Below are positions 1 to 7,183 of a stretch of 10,164 bases of DNA, one piece after another. Under the pieces are notes generated by a model. It was not told the DNA's origin. It did not search any database and saw only the letters and a list, made by a program, of their open reading frames with translations. Source of the DNA: an uncultured Gammaproteobacteria bacterium (GTDB lineage Bacteria; Pseudomonadota; Gammaproteobacteria; Pseudomonadales; Azotimanducaceae_A); the NCBI GenBank assembly GCA_913049565.1, contig CAJWZG010000083.1, positions 1-10,164 of the forward strand, given 5' to 3'. Both the position numbers and the translations under genes were made by a program. Every line of letters begins with the position of its first letter. Position 1 is the stretch's first letter.

Positions 1-63
1 GATCTCGCGGATCAGATGAAAAAGAAACGTCGATCAGCGGCCAGTGCGCTTAAATCAAAATAG
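1..63 (+). CDS. C-terminal tail of an unidentified protein (partial)
   Basis: The first frame is open from base 1 and ends at a TAG at 61-63, giving 20 residues that are rich in Lys, Arg and Ser (a run of KKKRR in the middle). A basic, low-complexity end is common in bacterial proteins, but 20 residues are too few to name a family. The gene would begin outside the window and lie on the same strand as the zinc-ribbon gene, 135 bases upstream of it. It could also be a chance open frame. Confidence 0.35.
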   Translation, partial: DLADQMKKKRRSAASALKSK

Positions 64-198
64 AATTTTTAAATGATACCTCGCCATTTTTTAATTTCTT
101 CAGAGTCGGTTGAACTGAAAAGCCACTGAATTGAACAATCGATCAACGTTGTTTTGTTCCTGAGTCTGGATAGTGAGAGAGTTTCAGTTGAGATTTGG

Positions 199-981
199 AT
201 GATTCGATTTCGATGTAAAACTTGCGGAAAGAAACTGAAAGCTGACGAGCAGATTGTCGGTAGACGCGTGCGCTGTACAAAATGCGATAGTATCGAGATC
301 GTTCCTAAGGATGTTGTTGCTATTACCAACTCGTTGGGGGACAGCCCTGCGGGGGCAGACAAAGGATTGGGAGATGCAGATTTTAATCCATTAGAAATTG
401 AAGTGCCCTCAAAAGTTGGCGATTTTGAATTTTCGATGCCATCTTTAAAAAACTCAAGTGAAAAAAACTCAGGGGAGCAACAAATAAAAAATGGGAATCA
501 GGCTTTTACTCCCCATTTTCAATTTGCTACTAAGAAAGTCTCGCGCACTCGGCGGTTGGTTTTGTATGGCATGATTGGAGGCTTCCTGATTGTGTCTGTG
601 TTGGTTGCGGCGAACTTTGCCCGTTTGGTCAAGGCTCGTAAGATGCTCTCCACGGATTATGATGAGTTGGCAGAGGTGGTTTATTATCGAAATGCTGTGA
701 AGAAGCTTGAAAAATCGTATCGTATGATGGATATTGCCGGGCAGCTTTACTTAGCAATGAACCCCACCGATCAGAGTGCGGCAAAAGAGTTCGAACAAGC
801 TAAATCTGCAACCTTGAGTCGGACTCTAAATTCCGATTTGGAGAAAGAGGTTGAATCTTATTTTCAACAAGGTGAAGACATGAAAGCCAAAGCTCTTTTG
901 GTAAATACTGCTGTAGAGCTGGATGCTTGGCGAAAAGAAATCGACCTCAAAACCAAGTTTCTTTCTGAGGCCTCGTATTGA
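199..981 (+). CDS. Zinc-ribbon protein with a single membrane helix, planctomycete-like, function unknown
   Basis: This protein of 260 residues has an N-terminal zinc ribbon: C6-x2-C9 and C26-x2-C29, with a basic stretch (GRRVRC) before the second pair. Such short CxxC...CxxC N-termini, starting almost at the initiator Met, recur in many Planctomycetes proteins of unknown role (general knowledge, not a search). Residues about 35-115 are polar and rich in Ser, Asn and Lys and look disordered. One hydrophobic helix lies at about residues 119-139 after a basic RTRR stretch, so the ribbon is probably cytoplasmic. The rest is charged and probably helical, and no catalytic motif is visible. The ATG at 199 is preferred because it puts the ribbon at the N-terminus; an in-frame TTG at 154 would add 15 residues unlike the family. 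No strong Shine-Dalgarno sequence is seen. The gene converges on the methyltransferase. Confidence 0.7.
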   Translation: MIRFRCKTCGKKLKADEQIVGRRVRCTKCDSIEIVPKDVVAITNSLGDSPAGADKGLGDADFNPLEIEVPSKVGDFEFSMPSLKNSSEKNSGEQQIKNGNQAFTPHFQFATKKVSRTRRLVLYGMIGGFLIVSVLVAANFARLVKARKMLSTDYDELAEVVYYRNAVKKLEKSYRMMDIAGQLYLAMNPTDQSAAKEFEQAKSATLSRTLNSDLEKEVESYFQQGEDMKAKALLVNTAVELDAWRKEIDLKTKFLSEASY

Positions 982-1028
982 CCTAAGTAGCTCTGGTTCT
1001 GAAAAACCAATTGGCCGCCGAGCTAGTT

Positions 1029-1838
1029 TTAGTCATTTAAAAGGGCGTCTGATTTTCCAAAAAACATCATGTGCTGCCACGGTAATTTGTCAAATTCTTT
1101 GACGAGTGTAAAACCGTTGGCGCTGAGCTCCTTGTTGACTTGTTTTTTACTCATTTTGTGAAGGGGCTTGATTGGAACTCTAGGGTCTTCTTCGCGGTAT
1201 TCGACAAGTACGACAAGTCCATCCGGTTTTAAGCTTTTTCGGATCGAGGCGAGCATTTCCTTTGGATGCGAAAATTCATGATAAACATCGACCATTAGGA
1301 CGAGATCAACGGTATTTGGGGGAAGATGAGGGTTGTGGAACGAGCCGAGTATTGGCACAACATTTTCGATCCCATCTGACTCCATCCGTTCACGTAAAAA
1401 ACCAAGCATTTCGGGTTGAACGTCGACGCCCAAAACCAATCCATTTTTGCCGGTCATTTTTGCCATGGCAAGCGAGTGGAATCCATTTCCGCAACCCATA
1501 TCGCAGATAGTCATGCCCTTGCGAATACCTAGGTTAGCAAGCATCAATGAACAGCGTTCTTCGCGTTCGCGTTCGTTTCGGATCAACCATTCCGCACCCA
1601 AGTAGTGCATGGTTTGAGCAACGCGGCGCCCCATATAAACGTCGACAGCTTTAGGGATTTTCTTCTTGTCTTGGGTCTTCTTGCCTGGATTATTCAACGC
1701 CGATGGGGTGGAGTTGGTGGTGCTGAGAGATGGTTCCTCAGCCATTGCCGTATTGCAACTGAATGACAAGAACAGAGTCAAGAGGCCTAGAGAAATACAG
1801 ACCGAATTTGCCGAGTGAGACCTAGTTTTTCTGGGCAT
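1029..1838 (-). CDS. Exported class I SAM-dependent methyltransferase
   Basis: This is a 269-residue Rossmann-fold methyltransferase. Motif I (DMGCGNG) is at about residues 113-119, the acidic end of strand 2 (GVDVQ) at 137-141, and a VDVYHEF segment at about 183-189 stands in the motif IV region, all in canonical order. The substrate cannot be read from the sequence. Ahead of the domain is a clear signal peptide: a basic start (MPRKTR), a hydrophobic core and an AMA-EE cleavage site near residue 33, followed by a Ser/Thr/Lys-rich linker. The ATG at 1838 was chosen because the signal peptide begins there and AGGA lies 11 bases upstream; an earlier in-frame ATG at 1907 would bury the signal. 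The gene is 46 bases downstream of the truncated permease on the same strand, so the two may be cotranscribed. Exported proteins of this type with the VYHEF segment are, to my knowledge, frequent in Planctomycetes. Confidence 0.8.
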   Translation of the reverse strand: MPRKTRSHSANSVCISLGLLTLFLSFSCNTAMAEEPSLSTTNSTPSALNNPGKKTQDKKKIPKAVDVYMGRRVAQTMHYLGAEWLIRNEREREERCSLMLANLGIRKGMTICDMGCGNGFHSLAMAKMTGKNGLVLGVDVQPEMLGFLRERMESDGIENVVPILGSFHNPHLPPNTVDLVLMVDVYHEFSHPKEMLASIRKSLKPDGLVVLVEYREEDPRVPIKPLHKMSKKQVNKELSANGFTLVKEFDKLPWQHMMFFGKSDALLND

Positions 1839-1884
1839 GGTTTTTCTATTCCTAAGTTGTGTAGGGCGAGGGATTGGTTTAATG

Positions 1885-2166
1885 CTAACTCGTTGCGGAA
1901 GAAACACGCCATCGCGAATTGAACATCCTTAACATGCCTATGAAGAGCAAGAGATTGAGGATAAGTGTAAAGGTGCAATAGCCAGCGAAGTGTAGTAGGT
2001 CATTTAAACGATATCCAAAGATGCTGCCTTGCTCCAACCATCGAGTGCTGTTGTTCCATTGTTCAGGGGCATCTGACGCATCGCTCTCAACATAGAGCGG
2101 CACATTAAAAGCTGCAGCGAAAGGGCTTGAAATTGTCATTGCCTTGACGATGCTGGTGCCCTGAGT
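1885..2166 (-). CDS. C-terminal fragment of a membrane protein, possibly an ABC-2 type permease (truncated at the junction)
   Basis: The minus-strand frame ends at TAG (1887-1885) and gives about 93 residues before the presumed junction. It reads as real protein: a Ser/Pro/Phe-Ala-rich segment (MTISSPFAAAFNVP), a polar loop with two Trp, then a long hydrophobic helix close to the C-terminus followed by MFNSRWRV. A last membrane helix ending in FNxRWRV resembles the end of planctomycete ABC transporter permeases; this is recall, not a search. The ATG at 2139 is probably an internal Met, because the reading frame stays open and protein-like (VKAM, PDTQGTS) upstream of it. The N-terminal part is missing because the sequence changes to gammaproteobacterial DNA near 2165. 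The real end of this fragment is uncertain by about 25 bases. Confidence 0.5.
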   Translation of the reverse strand, partial: TQGTSIVKAMTISSPFAAAFNVPLYVESDASDAPEQWNNSTRWLEQGSIFGYRLNDLLHFAGYCTFTLILNLLLFIGMLRMFNSRWRVSSATS

Positions 2167-2185
2167 GTCAGGGAAATACGTGTTG
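2140..2185. other. Probable junction between planctomycete-like and gammaproteobacterial DNA
   Basis: To the left, the minus strand encodes the end of a membrane protein that makes sense until about 2165. To the right, the plus strand encodes the end of a biotinyl domain, whose match to AccB starts at about 2167 and runs to the stop at 2235. Both coding signals are cut in the middle of a gene here, base composition and codon choice change, and no transposase, integrase, tRNA or terminal repeat is visible. This is what a chimeric assembly join looks like. The exact base cannot be fixed by eye. Confidence 0.6.
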
Positions 2186-2235
2186 CCAACGCCGAGGCCG
2201 TCGCCACAGGTACTGCTTTGTTCGTTATTTCGTGA
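2167..2235 (+). CDS. C-terminal end of a biotinyl-domain protein, probably AccB (partial)
   Basis: In the frame ending at TGA 2233-2235 the last 22 residues are VREIRVANAEAV followed by ATGTALFVIS. From the first V this aligns without gaps to the end of E. coli AccB (VKAILVESGQPV, then EFDEPLVVIE), which is the final strand pair of the biotin carboxyl carrier domain. Upstream of 2167 the resemblance stops, as expected if the gene is cut by the junction. The stop overlaps the prmA start as GTGA, which suggests translational coupling. AccC, not AccB, normally precedes prmA, so another biotinyl-domain protein is possible. The lysine that carries biotin would be in the missing part. Confidence 0.4.
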   Translation, partial: VREIRVANAEAVATGTALFVIS

Positions 2236-3155
2236 GCTGGCTACAGTTCACGATCGCGGTTCGAACAGACGAAGCCGCTCAATTCGAAGAAGCGTTGGTG
2301 GCCAATGGCGCTGTGGCGATCACATTTGTAAGTCAGGTTGATGAAGTGGTGTTGGAACCGGCGCCTGGCGAGATCCCCCTGTGGGAACGCATAAGTTTGG
2401 TGGCTCTGTTTCCCGTGGCGGCGAGCATCAGCGGGTTGAATGACGCATTGCGTGCCTTGGACCCCGATATTCACAAGCGCTTCGATGTGGCCTTCATAGC
2501 CGAAGAAGATTGGCAGAAACGTATGGCAAACCATACGGTTCGCGCGGAATTTGGAGGTCGTCTTTGGCTGTTGCCGAAACGCGAATCCGATCGGTGTGCC
2601 GGTTCAGCTGAGGGAGTAGCAGAGCATATTCCGGCGGATAAAACGGCACTGTTCCTAGAGCCGGGTCTGGCTTTCGGTAGCGGCAGCCATCCCACCACGC
2701 GTATGTGTCTTGAATGGATTGCAGGTCATGTTTTGCCGAATCAGACGGTGCTCGATTTTGGCTGTGGGTCTGGAATTTTGGGCATTGCCGCAGCTCTGTT
2801 GGGTGCGCGCGTTATCGCCGTGGATTACGATGACCAAGCGGTTCTGGCGACGCGGGAGAACGCTGAGTTCAATCAGGTCAGTGATCGGGTTGAAACGTAT
2901 TCACTGACGGAATTTGAACGCAATCGGCAACGCTGGATTGGCCACTTTGATGTGGTGGTCGCCAACATTTTAGCGGCACCCATTATTGACTTGGCGCCAA
3001 CCTTTTCTCAGGCGTTGGCTTGTCCGGGCCAACTGGTGCTTTCAGGTATTTTGGATCATCAGGCTCAGCAAGTCGTTGAGGGCTATCCGACGATCAATTT
3101 TGCGCCAATGATCGCGGAAGCCGAGTGGGTTTGCTTGACGGGAACAGTGGCCTGA
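2232..3155 (+). CDS. prmA: Ribosomal protein L11 methyltransferase
   Basis: PrmA uses SAM to trimethylate ribosomal protein L11 in the cytoplasm. The 307 residues align along the whole E. coli enzyme (293): the N-terminal L11-recognition domain begins SWLQFTIAV, the signature LEPGLAFGSGSHPTT is at about residue 142, SAM motif I is LDFGCGSGILGIAA with D175, and the active-site ANIL is at 244-247. A linker of about ten extra residues, rich in Glu, Ala and Gly, sits just before the LEPGLAF signature. The start is GTG with no Shine-Dalgarno sequence, but it overlaps the stop of the upstream biotinyl frame as GTGA, and the next residues match the family N-terminus, which supports this start. The gene is followed by dusB on the same strand; a DUF3426 gene found between the two in Pseudomonas is absent here. 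Confidence 0.95.
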   Translation: MSWLQFTIAVRTDEAAQFEEALVANGAVAITFVSQVDEVVLEPAPGEIPLWERISLVALFPVAASISGLNDALRALDPDIHKRFDVAFIAEEDWQKRMANHTVRAEFGGRLWLLPKRESDRCAGSAEGVAEHIPADKTALFLEPGLAFGSGSHPTTRMCLEWIAGHVLPNQTVLDFGCGSGILGIAAALLGARVIAVDYDDQAVLATRENAEFNQVSDRVETYSLTEFERNRQRWIGHFDVVVANILAAPIIDLAPTFSQALACPGQLVLSGILDHQAQQVVEGYPTINFAPMIAEAEWVCLTGTVA

Positions 3156-3273
3156 CCAACCGGCGCTAGAAGCTGTCGCATTCCATTGTTAGATGCCTAG
3201 ATTTGCTACAGATTTGGCCTCGGTGGGTCTATCATGTGCGCCCCATAGTGTCCGGTATCACTGCATAAGCATC

Positions 3274-4305
3274 ATGTCGTCTTCTACGCCGTTATCCCAT
3301 TCTATTGCTCTGGCAAATGGCGAGCTAACGCTGCGCAACCGTGCTGCCTTAGCGCCGATGGCGGGCATGACCGATGTACCTTTTCGCACTCTGGCGTGGT
3401 GCTACGGCGCCGGCCACATGGTGAGTGAGATGGTGACTGCCAAGCCAGAACTATGGGATACGGGCAAAAGCCGGTCGCGTCGCGTTTTGATTGATGGTGT
3501 AAGGCCTCAGGCTGTCCAAATTGCCGGACACGATCCGCTGGTAATGGCAGAATCGGCTCGTCGTTTGGTGGGCGAAGGCGTTGAATTGGTTGATATCAAT
3601 TTCGGATGCCCGGCAAAGAAAGTGTGTCGCAAGGCAGCTGGCTCGGCCCTACTCAATGACATCGATCAAATTCAACGTATTGTCGGCGCTGTGGCCTCGG
3701 CGGTGGACGTACCGGTATCGATAAAAACCCGCATTGGCCTGACATTGGGTGACAGCGTCGGTACCGAGGCAGCGATCGCGGCTCAAAACGCGGGCGCCCA
3801 GCTTATCGTGATGCATGGTCGCAGCCGAGCCTGCCGCTTCAAGGGCGAAGCTCAACCCCATCGCTTGCGCGAAGTCAGACAGCATATCCATGTGCCGTTG
3901 TTCGTTAACGGCGACGTAATCGATCCCCAGTCGGCGTCCCGAGCGTTGGTCGCGAGCGGCGCGGATGGCGTCATGATTGGGCGTGGAGCCATGGGTCAGC
4001 CGTGGATCTTCGCCTCGCTTCTGGGGCGGCCATTGCCTGACGCCGCCGAGCGCTTGGACGTGATTGGTCGTCATTTGGCGATGATGCATGAATTTTACGG
4101 AGACGAGGCGGGAGCTCGTATCGCTCGCAAACACATGCAGGCCTATTTACAGCGCTGGGGTGCTGGGGAGTTAACCTCGTCATTTATGGCGCTAGCCGAT
4201 GGTGATGCACAGAATCAGTGGCTGTTCGAGCATCGCGAGAGGTTGCTTGGGCTTGCCCGATCTGCCGCTACCCAGATGGGCGCGCAAACACCGGTTGCCG
4301 CCTGA
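3274..4305 (+). CDS. dusB: tRNA-dihydrouridine synthase B
   Basis: This FMN-dependent enzyme reduces specific uridines in the D-loop of tRNA with NADPH. From the ATG at 3274 it has 343 residues in a TIM barrel plus helical tail. Visible are APMAGMTDVPFR (M29, FMN binding), QIAG, DINFGCPAKKV with catalytic C112, K/R-x-R after strand 5, MHGRSR with H181, NGDV at 212-215 and IGRGAMGQPW. E. coli DusB has about 321 residues; the C-terminus here is slightly longer. The frame is open back to an ATG at 3193, but the extra 27 residues are unlike the family and neither start has a clear Shine-Dalgarno sequence. The 118 bases between prmA and 3274 may hold a promoter: TATCAT at 3230-3235 could be a -10 box. 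The stop is only 21 bases before purH; fis, which normally follows dusB, is absent. Confidence 0.95.
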   Translation: MSSSTPLSHSIALANGELTLRNRAALAPMAGMTDVPFRTLAWCYGAGHMVSEMVTAKPELWDTGKSRSRRVLIDGVRPQAVQIAGHDPLVMAESARRLVGEGVELVDINFGCPAKKVCRKAAGSALLNDIDQIQRIVGAVASAVDVPVSIKTRIGLTLGDSVGTEAAIAAQNAGAQLIVMHGRSRACRFKGEAQPHRLREVRQHIHVPLFVNGDVIDPQSASRALVASGADGVMIGRGAMGQPWIFASLLGRPLPDAAERLDVIGRHLAMMHEFYGDEAGARIARKHMQAYLQRWGAGELTSSFMALADGDAQNQWLFEHRERLLGLARSAATQMGAQTPVAA

Positions 4306-4326
4306 CGCGGCTCGTAAGGAGAAAGG

Positions 4327-5871
4327 ATGTCATTAAAGGTTCGCCGAGCACTGATCAGTGTTTCAGACAAAGCGGGTGTTGTTGAACTGGGCCAGGCACT
4401 GGCCGACGCTGGTGTGGAAATACTGTCCACGGGTGGCACCTTCAGCGCGCTGCAAAACGCTGGTATTGAGGTTGTCGAGGTGTCGGCGCACACCGGCTTT
4501 CCGGAGATGATGGATGGCCGGGTAAAAACGCTGCATCCAAAGATTCACGGGGGGATTTTGGCCCGTCGTGGTATTGATGAAGAGGTGATGCATACCAACG
4601 ACATTACCCCCATTGATTTGATCGTGGTCAATCTTTACCCCTTTGCGGCGACTATCGCTCGTGACGATTGCACCGATGAAATGGCCATCGAAAATATTGA
4701 TATTGGCGGACCCGCCATGGTCCGTTCTGGCGCGAAGAATCATGCCAGCGTCTTGACCGTCACCAATCCGACGGATTATTCAGAGGTGATTACGGCCTTA
4801 CAGGGCGACGGGATTGACGCAGCTATGCGCCGTGCCTATGCCGTAAAAGCGTTTCGCCATACGGCTCAGTACGATGCCACTGTGGCAGGGTATCTTGGGG
4901 CTCATGAGAAGCTGCCGGACTCGCTGACTCTGACTTTTAACAAGATGGACGAAATGCGATACGGCGAAAACCCGCATCAGGCCGCCGCATTTTACCGTGA
5001 AGCCGGCCCGTTGCTGGCGGGCACTATTGCAAATTACCAGCAGCTTCAGGGCAAAGCTCTTTCCTACAATAACATTGCTGACACCGACGCCGCCTTGGAG
5101 TGCGTCAAAGTTTTTGACGAACCGGCCTGTGTCATCGTCAAGCATGCCAATCCTTGCGGCGTGGGCATTGGCGCGGATTTAGCTCAAGCCTACACAAAGG
5201 CCTTTGCGACGGATCCGACGTCAGCCTTTGGTGGCATCATCGCGTTCAACCGTCCGCTGGGCGGACCTCTGCTGGATGCTATTTTGTCCAAACAGTTTGT
5301 GGAAGTGGTGATCGCGCCGTCAGTGGATGATTCAGCAGTAGAAGTTGCCAAGCAAAAGAAAAATGTGCGGTTGCTGATTTGTGGCGCACTAGACGCTGCG
5401 CCCAGAGGCCGCGAGATCAAACGTGTCGGTGGTGGCCTACTGGTGCAAGATGCGGATGAGCTTTGCTTGGACGCGGCAGCCTTGAACGTGGTAAGCCGAA
5501 TTCAGCCAAGCGATGCCCAAATGCAAGACTTGCTGTTTGCCTGGAAGGTCGCGTGGTTCACCAAGTCGAATGCCATCGTCTATGCTCGGGATCTGCAAAC
5601 CATAGGGATAGGTGCTGGCCAGATGAGTCGGGTAATCAGCGCCAAAATTGCCGGTCTCAAGGCTGCAGAAGAGGGCCTGACGGTGTCCGGCGCTGTTATG
5701 GCATCGGACGCGTTTTTTCCGTTTCGCGACGGAATAGATGCCGCGGCTCAGGCTGGCATCGCAGCGGTCATTCAGCCCGGTGGATCGATGCGTGACCAAG
5801 TGGTGATCGATGCGGCTGACGAGCATGGTCTTGCCATGGTCTTTACCGGCGTACGACACTTTCGTCACTAA
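4327..5871 (+). CDS. purH: Bifunctional AICAR transformylase / IMP cyclohydrolase
   Basis: PurH carries out the last two steps of IMP synthesis: formylation of AICAR with 10-formyl-THF, then ring closure. The 514 residues are close to the usual 515-530. The N-terminal cyclohydrolase (MGS-like) domain covers roughly residues 1-145, with SVSDKAG, STGGT and [13 protein letters not shown]. The transformylase domain follows, with YGENPHQ, the catalytic pair K272-H273 in [20 protein letters not shown], and a C-terminal [11 protein letters not shown] and QPGGSMRD. The ATG at 4327 has a good GGAG ribosome binding site a few bases upstream. The gap to purD is 24 bases, so the two are very likely cotranscribed, as in many Gammaproteobacteria. 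Confidence 0.97.
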   Translation: MSLKVRRALISVSDKAGVVELGQALADAGVEILSTGGTFSALQNAGIEVVEVSAHTGFPEMMDGRVKTLHPKIHGGILARRGIDEEVMHTNDITPIDLIVVNLYPFAATIARDDCTDEMAIENIDIGGPAMVRSGAKNHASVLTVTNPTDYSEVITALQGDGIDAAMRRAYAVKAFRHTAQYDATVAGYLGAHEKLPDSLTLTFNKMDEMRYGENPHQAAAFYREAGPLLAGTIANYQQLQGKALSYNNIADTDAALECVKVFDEPACVIVKHANPCGVGIGADLAQAYTKAFATDPTSAFGGIIAFNRPLGGPLLDAILSKQFVEVVIAPSVDDSAVEVAKQKKNVRLLICGALDAAPRGREIKRVGGGLLVQDADELCLDAAALNVVSRIQPSDAQMQDLLFAWKVAWFTKSNAIVYARDLQTIGIGAGQMSRVISAKIAGLKAAEEGLTVSGAVMASDAFFPFRDGIDAAAQAGIAAVIQPGGSMRDQVVIDAADEHGLAMVFTGVRHFRH

Positions 5872-5895
5872 GGAAGCAGCGAGGAACACAAGAGT

Positions 5896-7182
5896 ATGAA
5901 AATTCTGGTGATCGGTTCAGGTGGTCGAGAGCATGCGCTGGCTTGGAAACTCAAGCAAAGCGCTGGCGTTGACGAGGTGCTGGTTGCGCCGGGTAACGCA
6001 GGCACTGCAATGGAACCGGGTGTGCGTAACGTTGATGTTGCGGCAACAGATATCAGCGCTTTGATCGAACTGTGTCGCAATGAACACATTGATTTCACTG
6101 TGGTTGGCCCCGAAGCACCCTTGGTGGCGGGTGCGGTAGATGCGTTTACGGCAGAGGGGTTTCCAAGCTTTGGCCCCACGGCACAAGCGGCGCAACTGGA
6201 AGGCTCGAAGGCCTTCAGCAAAGACTTCATGCAGCGCTACGGCATTCCAACGGCGGTGCATGAAACCTTTAGCGATGCAGCCTTAGCGAAGGCTTACGTC
6301 AGTGACCGTGGAGCGCCTATCGTGATCAAAGCCGACGGGCTGGCCGCAGGCAAGGGCGTTATCGTTGCACAAACCCAAGAGCAGGCGTGTGCGGCCATTG
6401 ATGACATGCTCAGCGGTAATGGGTTTGGTGAGGCAGGACACCGAGTGGTGGTTGAGGAATTTTTGCCCGGTGAAGAAGCGAGCTTTATCTGTCTCTGTGA
6501 TGGCTCGACGGCCATTCCCTTTGCTTCTTCCCAAGACCATAAGGCGCGAGACGACGGCGATCGCGGACCGAATACAGGTGGCATGGGGGCCTATTCACCT
6601 GCGCCCGTTGTGACACCCGAGGTGCATGAGCGCGCGATGGCCCAGGTCATCATGCCGACACTTGCAGGTATGGCCGCCGAGGGCTCACCCTATCGCGGAT
6701 TTTTGTATGCGGGCCTGATGATCAGCCCCGAGGGAGAAATCAAGGTGGTTGAATTCAATTGCCGATTTGGTGACCCCGAAGCTCAGCCTGTGATGATGCG
6801 GCTGCAGAGCGACCTGCTGCCGGCGTTGCAGCAGGCGGCGGCGGACAAGTTGGAAACCGACAGTTTGCGTTTCGATTCTCGCGTAGCACTTGGCGTCGTC
6901 ATGGCTGCAGGTGGTTATCCAGCCGATTATGAGAGCGGCGATGCCATAACCGGGCTGGACAAAGAGCTCGAAGATACCAAGGTCTTTCATGCCGGAACCA
7001 AACTTCAGGACGAAGCCGTGGTTACGGCTGGCGGTCGAGTGCTGTGTGTTGTCGGTGTTGGCGATACCGCAGAAATTGCTCAAGTACGTGCCTATGAGCG
7101 CATCGAATCCATTGGCTGGCGTAATCGATATTTCCGTAAAGACATCGGCTACCGCGCAGTCGGTCGAGAGGTAGGACCGTAA
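5896..7182 (+). CDS. purD: Phosphoribosylamine-glycine ligase (GAR synthetase)
   Basis: PurD joins phosphoribosylamine and glycine using ATP, the second step of purine synthesis. The 428 residues match the usual length (429 in E. coli). The N-terminal domain starts MKILVIGSGGREHAL. The ATP-grasp region shows the glycine-rich KADGLAAGKGV, the SSQDHKARDDGDRGPNTGGMG stretch split over residues about 213-233, and the signature N288-C-R-F-G-D-P-E295, which includes metal-binding residues. The C-terminus (FRKDIGYRA) is typical. The ATG at 5896 has GAGGA ten bases upstream. The purD stop is separated from coq7 by a single base, so coq7 is probably translated from the same transcript; the coq7 ribosome binding site lies inside the end of purD. 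Confidence 0.97.
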   Translation: MKILVIGSGGREHALAWKLKQSAGVDEVLVAPGNAGTAMEPGVRNVDVAATDISALIELCRNEHIDFTVVGPEAPLVAGAVDAFTAEGFPSFGPTAQAAQLEGSKAFSKDFMQRYGIPTAVHETFSDAALAKAYVSDRGAPIVIKADGLAAGKGVIVAQTQEQACAAIDDMLSGNGFGEAGHRVVVEEFLPGEEASFICLCDGSTAIPFASSQDHKARDDGDRGPNTGGMGAYSPAPVVTPEVHERAMAQVIMPTLAGMAAEGSPYRGFLYAGLMISPEGEIKVVEFNCRFGDPEAQPVMMRLQSDLLPALQQAAADKLETDSLRFDSRVALGVVMAAGGYPADYESGDAITGLDKELEDTKVFHAGTKLQDEAVVTAGGRVLCVVGVGDTAEIAQVRAYERIESIGWRNRYFRKDIGYRAVGREVGP

Positions 7183-7183
7183 C

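Noticed and set aside
154..198. TTG start that would extend the zinc-ribbon protein by 15 residues
   Set aside because: The ATG at 199 places the ribbon at the very N-terminus as in similar proteins, and the extra residues show no family-like sequence.
994..1009. Hairpin TGGTT-ctgaaa-AACCA between the zinc-ribbon and methyltransferase genes
   Set aside because: A 5-base AT-rich stem with no T run on either side is too weak to call a terminator, although its position between convergent genes would fit.
3193..3273. N-terminal extension of dusB from the ATG at 3193
   Set aside because: The 27 extra residues do not resemble DusB and there is no ribosome binding site; the stretch more likely holds a promoter or leader.
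5437..5889. Long antisense frame inside purH, and similar ones at 3649-4134 and 6685-7266
   Set aside because: Their composition is that of reverse-frame shadows of strongly conserved genes, with no domain or start signal.
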